From Rhodospirillaceae bacterium (GTDB lineage Bacteria > Pseudomonadota > Alphaproteobacteria > UBA7985), in assembly GCA_002700865.1 (NCBI GenBank), contig PAFB01000112.1, positions 1-7,893 of the forward strand: a DNA stretch of 7,893 nucleotides, in the 5' to 3' direction. The notes under the pieces were generated by a model. The model was not told the origin of the DNA. It searched no databases and saw only the letters and a list, made by a program, of their open reading frames with translations. Shown here in pieces: positions 1 through 5,644 of the stretch (positions within the stretch are counted from its first letter, which is position 1; each line of letters opens with the position of its first letter). The translations under genes and the position numbers were made by a program.

Positions 1-339
1 ACCTATCACAGCGCCTGTTCCATGCAGCATGGACAGAAGATTACCACCAAGCCGAAGACCCTGCTCAAAGCACTGGGCGCGGCAGTGCGGGAGCCGGCAG
101 AGGGGCATCTGTGCTGTGGGTCAGCGGGCACCTATAACCTGCTGCAACCTGAAATCTCGGGCCAGCTCAAGGATCGCAAACTGCGCAACATTGCCAAAAC
201 GCAACCCGAGATCGTCGCAACCGGCAATATTGGATGCATGAAGCAATTGGAGAAGGGCGTGGGTGTGCCGCTGGTTCATACGGTGCAGTTGCTCGATTGG
301 GCAACCGGGGGACCGCGCCCGCACCAGCTCGACCGCTAA
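1..339 (+). CDS. glcF: Glycolate oxidase iron-sulfur subunit, C-terminal fragment (5' end outside window)
   Basis: Frame 1 is open from the first base and gives 112 residues ending at TAA 337-339. The fragment is the second cysteine-rich (CCG) domain of GlcF-type proteins: YHSACSMQHGQ at residues 2-12, HLCCGSAGTYNL from about residue 36 with the paired cysteines at 38-39, GNIGCM with its cysteine at 79, and the family ending VHTVQLLDWATGGP. In the family, GlcF is the 4Fe-4S/CCG-domain subunit that works with GlcD and GlcE to oxidise glycolate to glyoxylate and pass electrons to the membrane quinone pool. The N-terminal ferredoxin-like clusters lie outside the window. The C-terminus has normal family length, and a terminator follows 41 bases later, so this is the last gene of its transcript. 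Identity is secure at family level; the oxidase complex itself is inferred because glcD and glcE are not visible. Confidence 0.93.
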   Translation, partial: TYHSACSMQHGQKITTKPKTLLKALGAAVREPAEGHLCCGSAGTYNLLQPEISGQLKDRKLRNIAKTQPEIVATGNIGCMKQLEKGVGVPLVHTVQLLDWATGGPRPHQLDR

Positions 340-380
340 GCGCGCGGTCTGAGATCAGCGTTACAGCGTCTCAAAAACCA

Positions 381-414
381 AGAAAAAAGCCCGACGTGTG
401 CCGGGCTTCTTTTC
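381..414. terminator. Bidirectional intrinsic terminator between glcF and the barrel fragment
   Basis: A perfect 7-bp stem, AAGCCCG (387-393) with CGGGCTT (402-408), encloses an 8-base loop. It is flanked by an A-run on the left (383-388) and CTTTT on the right, so it can end transcription from glcF on the + strand and from the barrel gene on the - strand. It lies 41 bases after the glcF stop and about 35 bases beyond the stop of the - strand fragment. Confidence 0.85.
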
Positions 415-443
415 GAAAGCGTTTGATGGGAGAAACACGAGGC

Positions 444-923
444 TTAGAACGACAGGCGTAGGTCGGCCCTGCCTTCATGCGTGTGTACCGGATCAGCCAG
501 CGCTTCGTCTTCCAGCCGCGTGAACTGGTAGCCAAACTCCAAATCGACACCGGTCGCAATACCCACAGTCATATCAGCCGTCAGCGCTGTTTCGTGGACG
601 TTTTCCTGATGCGACCGACGATGCTGTGCGCCTACGCCAAAGATGTAGCGACCAGATTTGTTGGACAGGCCAATATCGTACAGGGAATGGGTCTGCACGT
701 GGGTTGAGCCATCGTAGAAGGCTTCCAGACCTGCGCTCGCACCGAAGGTCAAACGCCCATATTCAGCCATGGCTCCTAACCGGCCACCGTAGAGTTGCAC
801 TTCACCAGTGTCGGTGCCTGTGTAAAAGGGGACTTGGCTGCGGTCGTAGGCGTTGTCATGGATGAATTCGACGCCGTAAGCCGGGGTAATCGTCCGAACC
901 GGACGCCGCCAAACGATCGAGCC
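444..923 (-). pseudogene. Outer-membrane beta-barrel / autotransporter-type domain, C-terminal remnant lacking its 5' end
   Basis: On the - strand a frame is open from about 1008 down to TAA at 444-446. The part up to about 923 reads as barrel: a segment near the junction with TPAYGVEF, then alternating polar/aromatic strands such as EVQLYGGRLG, YGRLTFGASAGLEAFYDG, SGRYIFGVGAQ and VDLEFGYQFTRLED, ending RADLRLSF. A final phenylalanine with alternating hydrophobics is the signal recognised by the Bam machinery in outer-membrane proteins. About 160 barrel-like residues are present, fewer than a full autotransporter domain (about 250-300). No ATG or signal peptide exists in frame; the only start, GTG at 798-800, lies inside a strand. 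Upstream of about 924 the frame runs antisense to the cysteine-rich gene, so the 5' part was lost at a junction. It could also be a small porin-like barrel. The barrel call is firm; the exact family is not. Confidence 0.72.
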
Positions 924-1735
924 GTGCTGACGGTTACTGGCGCTTACAGCAAGGTGACGCGGTTTACTGTGACGTTGTCTGTGAGGACAGCAGCAAGGAA
1001 GTGAAGGAAGTTAAAAACGGGAAGTATAAGTGTGTGGCGACGGACAGTTGTAGTGGCACACTCCGTCTGGAGCCTGGTCAGGAAGTCTGGTTGGTTGATG
1101 GTGGTAAACACTGGAAACTGCAGGGCGAAAGCCATCGATACTGCAGGGCTAAGTGCCCAAGCGGTTATGAGCTGAACCGAACTCAGGGTGACACTCATGT
1201 TTGTGAGCCCGAAGCGCCTGTGTGTGAGGGCACAGCCAAGTTGAAACCTGATGATAAGGTGCGAGATCGTGGTGACGGGACGTGGAAGGTTCTGCGCGAT
1301 AACACGATCTACTGTAATGCCAGGTGTAAGGACGGCAGTGATCTTGAGCTTGTTGAAGGCAAGGACAACGTTTACCAGTGTCCGGCTGAAGAGCCTGCGT
1401 GTGAAGGCGTTAAGCGGTTGGACACGGGGACAGCGACCCAGGGTGCTGACGGTTACTGGCGCTTGCAGCGAGGTGACGCGGTTTACTGTGACGTTGTCTG
1501 TAAGCACAGCAACGAGGAACCGCAGGAAGGCGAAAACGGCGAGCACCGCTGCGTTAATGACGGTAGTTGTCGTGGCACGCTCTGTCTGGAGCCTGGTCAG
1601 GAAGTCTGGAAGCTTAACGGTGGTACCCAATGGAAACTCAGGGACGAAACCCATCGTTACTGTAGAGTGAAATGCCCCAGCGGTTATGAGCTTGATAAGG
1701 TTCAAGGTGACACTCATGTTTGTGTGCCTGAATAA
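924..1735 (+). pseudogene. Cysteine-rich modular repeat protein, C-terminal remnant lacking its 5' end
   Basis: The frame is open from 890 (stop TAA at 887-889) to TAA 1733-1735, and repeat-like sequence begins at 924. It holds one partial and four full modules of about 58 residues following C-x(28-30)-C-x3-C-x(15-17)-C, with the second cysteine preceded by Tyr, plus recurring GT..L..G near the start and a W+L core (WKLQ, WKVL, WRLQ, WKLR). Modules start at the cysteines of CSGTLRLEPG, CEGTAKLKPD, CEGVKRLDTG and CRGTLCLEPG; the last carries an extra cysteine (CLEPG where module 1 has RLEPG). Even cysteine number suggests disulfide-stabilised extracytoplasmic modules, an inference. No ATG, SD or signal peptide is in frame: the first possible start, GTG 1001, has AAGGAA directly against it and would cut a module in half. 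The natural C-terminus is present and followed by a terminator. I do not recognise the family. Confidence 0.68.
924..1735 (+). repeat. 519-bp higher-order tandem repeat (1.56 copies) in the cysteine-rich gene
   Basis: Sequence from 924 onward matches sequence from 1443 onward at a fixed offset of 519 bp (173 codons), without a frame change, to the stop codon. For example GTTGT.GTGGCAC is at 1047 and 1566, and GAGCCTGGTCAGGAAGTCTGG-like sequence follows both. The two 96-residue translations have the same length and identical cysteine positions apart from the extra cysteine in the second copy. Each 519-bp unit holds three of the 58-residue modules, so an older module triplication was duplicated later. 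Confidence 0.85.
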
Positions 1736-1800
1736 TTGGGTTTGTGGGCGGGGCAATGATTGAAACCTCATTGGCCTGGCACCAATCTTCCACGAAAATG

Positions 1801-1830
1801 AAAAAGGGCGACTTCGGTCGCCCTTTTTTT
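1801..1830 (+). terminator. Strong intrinsic terminator after the cysteine-rich gene
   Basis: A perfect 12-bp stem, AAAAAGGGCGAC (1801-1812) with GTCGCCCTTTTT (1817-1828), closes on a TTCG tetraloop (1813-1816) and runs into seven T residues (1824-1830). The A-run on the left makes it potentially bidirectional. It lies about 65 bases after the stop at 1735 and separates that locus from the ABC exporter. Confidence 0.93.
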
Positions 1831-1906
1831 GTCCCAATCGCCCCCCACTTCATGACACGAACTGTATTGGAACGTTGAAGTCCTGCTAGACTTAGCCCCA
1901 TCATGG

Positions 1907-1923
1907 GATGCGTTGGTTGCATC
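1907..1923. promoter_or_regulatory. Small inverted repeat upstream of the ABC exporter, possible operator
   Basis: GATGC (1907-1911) and GCATC (1919-1923) form a 5-bp inverted repeat with a 7-base spacer, 27 bases before the chosen start codon. It could be a regulator site or a weak mRNA hairpin. No convincing -35/-10 pair was found between 1831 and 1950. The repeat is short enough to arise by chance. Confidence 0.2.
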
Positions 1924-1950
1924 GAACGAATGAATCGTCAAAAGGACGTC

Positions 1951-3933
1951 ATGACTGATTTTATACCTGCCCATAAAAAACCACTCGATGAGGCCACCCG
2001 CGAGAAGCTGGTCGCTGGTGAGTCCCGACATCCAATGACCTTTATCGAACGCCTCGCCATGCCGCTGCTGCCGGCGCCGGGCGATGGCGCGCCGCCCAGT
2101 AATCTGCTGGCATTTTTCTGGCATTTTGCCCGCCAGATCAGGGCACCTCTGGTGCTGGCGCTGTGTTTCAAAGTCCTTGAGGTTGCGGCGGATTTGATGA
2201 TCCCGTTGGCGCTCGGGTACTTCGTCAACATCTTCGCCTCGCCCGGGGCGGAGACAGCCGATGACCGCCTTGCGCTGATCCAAGAACGGTTGCCCGTGCT
2301 GTTAATGATGCTGGGCTTCTTTCTGTTCTTCCGCCCGCTGGCGATCATTGGCAAGACGGCCGTTGTTGAACTGGGATTGATGGGTGGGTTTGGTAATTTT
2401 ATTCGCTGGCAGTCCCATCGCCACATTCTGGGGCAGGATATTTCTTTCTTTTCCAATGACTTTGCCGGCCGGATCGCCAATCGGGTGATGCAGACGGGGA
2501 TCTCACTGCGTGAAGTCATTTTGACCTCGTTAGATGGCATTCTTTACGGTTTCATTTATTTACTCGGCTCGCTGATCATCCTCGCCTTTACCTCGCTGTG
2601 GCTGGCGGTTCCGCTGCTGGTTTGGACCATTGCTTACCTGTCATTGATCATCTTTTTCATGCCAAGGATTCAGCGGGCCTCAGAGGCGCATTCGGAGCTC
2701 CGCTCAGAGGTCACAGGCCGGATTGTCGACAGTTACACCAACATCCAGACCGTCAAGCTGTTTGCCAACAAGGGCCTTGAAGATGCCAACGTGGCTGAGT
2801 CCATCGATGATTTCAATTTCGGCTGGATTCAGGTCATGCGCCGCTCGGTCGCCATGTCGGCGCTGCTGATTATCATCAACGCACTGCTGGTCGTCTTTAC
2901 CGCGACATTGAGCCTGTGGTTCTGGATGGGAGGCAGCGCTTCTGCAGGCACAATTGCGACCGCTCTTCCCCTTGTTTCCACGCTGACATGGTTTTCCGGG
3001 ATGATGTTATGGCTGCTGGGCCATATTTTTGAGAGCGCTGGCTCAGTTTCCGAAGGACGGCAGTCGATTGCGGTGCCGCACTCGATCGTCGATGTTCCGG
3101 GTGCCAAACCGCTGCGCGTGGACAAGGGACGGATTAGCTATGAAGGCATAACCTTCAACTACGGAAAAGAGCGCAGTGTCATCGAAGTTCTCAACCTGGA
3201 CATCAAGCCGGGTGAGAAAATTGGCCTCATCGGCCATTCGGGCGCTGGTAAGTCGACTTTGGTGAATTTGCTGCTGCGGTTCTACGACCTCGAAGGCGGC
3301 TCCATTCGCATTGATGGGCAGAACATCGGGGAGGTGCAGCAAGACACGCTGCGCAACGCCATTGCCATGGTGACACAGGACACCAGCCTTTTGCACCGCT
3401 CTATCCGCGAGAACATCCGCTACGGCAAACCCAATGCCACCGAAGCTGAACTCATTGCCGCCGCCAAGCAAGCTCAGGCCTGGGACTTCATCGTGGATCT
3501 TGAAGACAACAAAGGTCGGAAGGCCATGGATGCGCATGTCGGCGAGCGGGGTGTAAAGCTGTCTGGCGGACAACGTCAGCGGATTGCGCTGGCCCGCGTT
3601 ATCCTGAAAAACGCGCCCATTCTGATCCTCGATGAAGCGACATCGGCTCTGGATTCCGAGGTCGAGCACGCCATTCAGGAGCAACTGCTGGGGTTGATGA
3701 GTGGGAAAACCGTCATCGCGATTGCTCACCGGCTTTCAACCATTGCCCGTCTCGACCGGCTGGTGGTGATGGAAGACGGAAAAATCGTTGAGATGGGCAG
3801 TCATCAGGCGTTGCTGGAACAGGGCGGGGTATATGCGCGGCTTTGGGGGCTGCAGTCAGGCGGTTTCTTGCCCACTGCGGAGATCGAAACCGAAGCTGAA
3901 GCCGAAACAGAAACGTCGGCCAAAGAGGATTGA
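1951..3933 (+). CDS. ABC exporter half-transporter (fused membrane domain and ATPase)
   Basis: This 660-residue protein has an N-terminal transmembrane domain and a C-terminal nucleotide-binding domain, the ABCB/MsbA-type half-transporter that works as a dimer in the inner membrane. Likely helices are about 66-92, 115-137, 196-213, 215-237, 302-326 and 339-360. ATPase motifs are complete: Walker A GHSGAGKST 428-436, Q-loop Gln476, signature LSGGQ 537-541, Walker B ILILDE ending Asp561-Glu562, D-loop SALD 565-568 and H-loop His593. The end is a Glu/Thr-rich tail (ETEAEAETETSAKED). I chose ATG 1951, preceded by AAAGGA (1941-1946), over in-frame ATGs at 1903 and 1930, which have no ribosome-binding site; the extra 16 residues look like leader. 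It is transcribed alone between the terminator at 1801-1830 and the leader of the next gene. Direction is export by family; the substrate cannot be told, and it is not the ATPase of the neighbouring sugar importer. Confidence 0.92.
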   Translation: MTDFIPAHKKPLDEATREKLVAGESRHPMTFIERLAMPLLPAPGDGAPPSNLLAFFWHFARQIRAPLVLALCFKVLEVAADLMIPLALGYFVNIFASPGAETADDRLALIQERLPVLLMMLGFFLFFRPLAIIGKTAVVELGLMGGFGNFIRWQSHRHILGQDISFFSNDFAGRIANRVMQTGISLREVILTSLDGILYGFIYLLGSLIILAFTSLWLAVPLLVWTIAYLSLIIFFMPRIQRASEAHSELRSEVTGRIVDSYTNIQTVKLFANKGLEDANVAESIDDFNFGWIQVMRRSVAMSALLIIINALLVVFTATLSLWFWMGGSASAGTIATALPLVSTLTWFSGMMLWLLGHIFESAGSVSEGRQSIAVPHSIVDVPGAKPLRVDKGRISYEGITFNYGKERSVIEVLNLDIKPGEKIGLIGHSGAGKSTLVNLLLRFYDLEGGSIRIDGQNIGEVQQDTLRNAIAMVTQDTSLLHRSIRENIRYGKPNATEAELIAAAKQAQAWDFIVDLEDNKGRKAMDAHVGERGVKLSGGQRQRIALARVILKNAPILILDEATSALDSEVEHAIQEQLLGLMSGKTVIAIAHRLSTIARLDRLVVMEDGKIVEMGSHQALLEQGGVYARLWGLQSGGFLPTAEIETEAEAETETSAKED

Positions 3934-3958
3934 GGCGACCAGCCTGCCATAAGTCTCT

Positions 3959-3987
3959 TTGACTTTTGACTTTGGCCATTTGACTTT
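3959..3987 (+). repeat. TTGACTTT heptad-spaced short repeat
   Basis: TTGACTTT occurs at 3959-3966, 3966-3973 and 3980-3987. The starts are 0, 7 and 21 bases apart, so copies 1, 2 and 4 of a 7-bp array are intact and the third position has drifted (TGGCCAT). It lies just after the ABC exporter stop. It may be a slippage repeat or a cluster of protein-binding sites; none of the copies has a -10 box at 16-18 bases. Confidence 0.5.
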
Positions 3988-4130
3988 GCTCGGCACGCTG
4001 GCCCTGCTTGGCGCGGTCTTGCGTTGCTGACGGGCAGGGCGATAAGCGCCTGAAGTCGATAGCAAAAGGCAGCATCCACCCCATGCGTGGACGGTCAAAG
4101 CTCACGACACTCTGCAAAATCGTGACTTAC

Positions 4131-4185
4131 CCGGAAACAAATAGTTCTTTTCCGGAGTGCAGATATTCCAACCTTTGCGTATAGT
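4131..4185 (+). promoter_or_regulatory. Candidate promoter with an upstream inverted repeat, for the sugar-binding protein gene
   Basis: CCGGAAA (4131-4137) and TTTCCGG (4149-4155) form a perfect 7-bp inverted repeat with an 11-base spacer, suitable in size for a dimeric regulator. Downstream, TATAGT (4180-4185) matches the sigma70 -10 consensus at five of six positions. No good -35 box lies 16-18 bases upstream of it, which would fit an activator bound at the inverted repeat. The implied start near 4192 would put the leader hairpin and leader ORF in the transcript. The sequences are seen; the promoter function is inferred. Confidence 0.33.
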
Positions 4186-4207
4186 GCCATCAGAGGGAGG
4201 AGTTCTG

Positions 4208-4231
4208 GTGGTCGGTGGATGTGTATTCTGA
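4208..4231 (+). CDS. Possible 7-codon leader ORF upstream of the sugar-binding protein gene
   Basis: GTG at 4208 is preceded, at a 5-base spacing, by the very strong SD-like run AGGGAGGAG (4194-4202). It would encode M-V-G-G-C-V-F and stops at TGA 4229-4231. No other start codon sits at a usable distance from this SD: ATG 4219 is 16 bases away. Its position before a terminator-like hairpin recalls leader peptides of attenuated operons, but the codons show no run of one amino acid. It may also be a chance purine-rich stretch. Confidence 0.28.
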   Translation: MVGGCVF

Positions 4232-4265
4232 CGCCGGAAGGAAACTCTCGTCACTCGGTCTTTCT

Positions 4266-4330
4266 TACAAAGGCTCAAGAGTTCACAGTCTTTTTCGTAC
4301 AGGGCCTGGAGGCCTTGTATTTTTGGGAGG
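4266..4330 (+). promoter_or_regulatory. Attenuator-like hairpin overlapping the ribosome-binding region of the sugar-binding protein gene
   Basis: TACAGGGCC (4298-4306) pairs with GGCCTTGTA (4311-4319) over 9 bp with one G-T wobble, a TGGA loop, and TTTTT at 4320-4324. The SD GGGAGG (4325-4330) follows directly. The right arm can instead pair with an upstream segment, TACAAAGGC (4266-4274), using GCCTTGTA (4312-4319) with a single bulged A; the two structures exclude each other. This is the geometry of a terminator/antiterminator switch. A constitutive mRNA-stabilising hairpin is the main alternative. The pairings are seen; switching is inferred. Confidence 0.4.
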
Positions 4331-4335
4331 AAACA

Positions 4336-5568
4336 ATGAAAAAGCTGATTCTAGCGAGTGCCGCTCTTCTGGCATTCGGTGCGACTGCGCATGCACAGCG
4401 CACGCTGGTCATCGCATCAAACAACTCCGATGGCGCACCACTTGCTGCGACCGAAACGATGGTTGCGGCGTTTGAAGCGGCGTACCCGGACATTTCTATC
4501 GAGTTGAACACCATCAACCACCAAGATTACCAGGATTCCTGGATCCGCCCTGCTTTGGCAGCGGACACCGGTCCTGACGTTGCGTTCTGGTTTGCGGGTA
4601 ACCGTATGGCTGGTTTCGTCGAAAACGGCCTGTTTGTTGACATCTCCGACGTTTGGGATGCTGGTGGCCTGCACGATGTCATGGCTTCCACTAAGCCTTC
4701 CATCACGTTTGATGGCGCGCAGTACGGCCTGCCATTGAGCTTCTACCAGTGGGGCGTTTACTACCGTCCAGACGTATACGAAGCGGCTGGCGTTGCTGTT
4801 CCATCGACCTACGGCGACTTGATCGCTGCTTGTGAAACGATGGCTGCGCAAGGCAAGAGCCTGTTCACGATTGGCACGCGCTACAAGTGGACCGCGGGCG
4901 GCTGGTTCGACTACGTGAACATGCGGACGAACGGCCTGCAGTACCACGTTGACCTGATGCTGGGCAAAATCCCTTACACCGACGCTGGTGTGACGGAGAC
5001 TTTCAACAACTGGGCTGCTGCTGTTGATGCTGGTTGTTTCAACGAAGGTCACCAGAACCTGTCTTGGCAGGAAGGCCAGGCGCCGCTGATCAATGGCGAT
5101 GCTGGTTCCTACCTGATTGGTAACTTCATGGTTCCAAACGTGCCTGTTGAGACCAAAGACGCTCTGGACTTCTACCAGTTCCCAGCGATCGCCGGTAAGG
5201 ACTTCGCTCTTGGTGAAGATGCTCCTACCGATCTGATGTTCATTCCTTCGAATGCTCAGAACATCGAAGATGCAAAAACCTTCCTGACCTGGGCTTCCAG
5301 CAAGGAAAACCTCGACACCGTGAACGCAACGCTTCAGCAGTTGTCTCCGCGTGCCGATGCGACGATGTCTGACGACCGCTTCCTGCGCTCCGGTGCGGCG
5401 ATGCTGGCTGCCTCTCAGACCGCTCAGTTCTTCGACCGCGATAACGATCCTGCGCACGCACAGCCAGCAATGGCTCTGTTGGTTGAGTTCATGCTCGACC
5501 CATCCGCTCAGGAAGAAATTCAGGAAGAACTCGAAGAGCTTCGTGAAGAAGTCTTCGGCGCACTCTAA
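4336..5568 (+). CDS. Family 1 extracellular sugar-binding protein of a CUT1-type ABC importer
   Basis: This 410-residue protein has a classic Sec signal peptide: MKK, a hydrophobic core (LILASAALLAF), then AHA before Gln21 as the likely signal peptidase I site. There is no lipobox cysteine, so the mature protein should be free in the periplasm. The fold is SBP_bac_1: a first strand RTLVIASNN, AFEAAYPDISIELN, the hinge-region motif GPDVAFWFAGNRMAGF followed by GLFVDISDVW, then YGLPLSFYQWGVYYRPDVYEAAG, a hallmark of oligosaccharide-binding proteins. Aromatic residues (WFAG, FYQWGVYY, RYKWTAGGWFDY) could line the sugar site. Two cysteines (CETMAAQG and DAGCF) could form a disulfide. The C-terminus is an acidic helix. 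I chose ATG 4336, with GGGAGG six bases upstream, rather than the in-frame ATG 4219, whose 39-residue extension would bury the signal peptide. It converges on the permease genes downstream. The sugar is unknown. Confidence 0.93.
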   Translation: MKKLILASAALLAFGATAHAQRTLVIASNNSDGAPLAATETMVAAFEAAYPDISIELNTINHQDYQDSWIRPALAADTGPDVAFWFAGNRMAGFVENGLFVDISDVWDAGGLHDVMASTKPSITFDGAQYGLPLSFYQWGVYYRPDVYEAAGVAVPSTYGDLIAACETMAAQGKSLFTIGTRYKWTAGGWFDYVNMRTNGLQYHVDLMLGKIPYTDAGVTETFNNWAAAVDAGCFNEGHQNLSWQEGQAPLINGDAGSYLIGNFMVPNVPVETKDALDFYQFPAIAGKDFALGEDAPTDLMFIPSNAQNIEDAKTFLTWASSKENLDTVNATLQQLSPRADATMSDDRFLRSGAAMLAASQTAQFFDRDNDPAHAQPAMALLVEFMLDPSAQEEIQEELEELREEVFGAL

Positions 5569-5584
5569 GCCGACAGCGCTTATC

Positions 5585-5606
5585 TCAGCACCCTCATAGG
5601 TGCTGA
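5585..5606 (+). repeat. Stem-loop immediately after the sugar-binding protein gene
   Basis: TCAGCACC (5585-5592) and GGTGCTGA (5599-5606) form a perfect 8-bp stem with a 6-base loop, 16 bases after the stop codon and just before the terminator hairpin. It has no T-run. Hairpins in this place often protect abundant binding-protein mRNAs from 3' exonucleases; that role is inferred. Confidence 0.7.
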
Positions 5607-5608
5607 CG

Positions 5609-5644
5609 AAAAGCCCTGGTGCCGCAAGGTATCAGGGCTTTTTT
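5609..5644 (+). terminator. Intrinsic terminator of the sugar-binding protein gene
   Basis: AAAAGCCCTG (5609-5618) pairs with CAGGGCTTTT (5633-5642). The stem continues inward through GTGCC with GGTAT, using two G-T wobbles, to a GCAA tetraloop (5624-5627), giving 15 bp in all. Six T residues follow (5639-5644). Combined with the preceding stem-loop it should end transcription before the convergent permease genes. Confidence 0.92.

Larger units (their letters stand above)
3934..4335 (+). other. 402-bp intergenic leader region before the sugar-binding protein gene
   Basis: No convincing protein gene lies here apart from a possible 7-codon leader ORF. The region holds a TTGACTTT heptamer array (3959-3987), a long-loop inverted repeat GCCCTGC/GCAGGGC (4001-4007 and 4034-4040, not followed by T residues), a CCGGAAA/TTTCCGG inverted repeat, a possible -10 element and an attenuator-like hairpin. 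There is no clear intrinsic terminator for the ABC exporter, so some read-through into the binding-protein gene is possible. Confidence 0.7.

Noticed and set aside
15..36. Imperfect palindrome around CCATGCAGCATGG
   Set aside because: It lies within well-conserved glcF coding sequence and is explained by the codons of the SMQHGQ motif.
1770..1786. ATTGG/CCAAT inverted repeat before the terminator
   Set aside because: Only a 5-bp stem, readily explained by chance, and the strong terminator 15 bases later makes a separate role unnecessary.
944..1837. A 297-codon open frame on the - strand opposite the cysteine-rich gene
   Set aside because: It would start inside the terminator hairpin at 1801-1830. 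It has the low-complexity Thr/Val/Leu composition of a shadow frame and owes its length to the repeats on the other strand. The + frame has the conserved cysteine pattern.
1903..1950. Upstream start codons (1903, 1930) for the ABC exporter
   Set aside because: Neither has an SD, while ATG 1951 has AAAGGA just upstream and gives a normal N-terminus.
4008..4024. Sigma54-like -24/-12 promoter (TTGGC...TTGCG)
   Set aside because: The GG and GC elements are one base too close for the strict sigma54 spacing, and the match is otherwise weak.
4219..4335. In-frame ATG 4219 as the start of the sugar-binding protein
   Set aside because: It would place 39 residues before a perfect Sec signal peptide, and ATG 4336 has GGGAGG at the right distance.
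4417..5457. A 346-codon open frame antisense to the sugar-binding protein
   Set aside because: The + frame has a signal peptide, SD and clear family motifs. The antisense frame has no recognisable domain and no ribosome-binding site.
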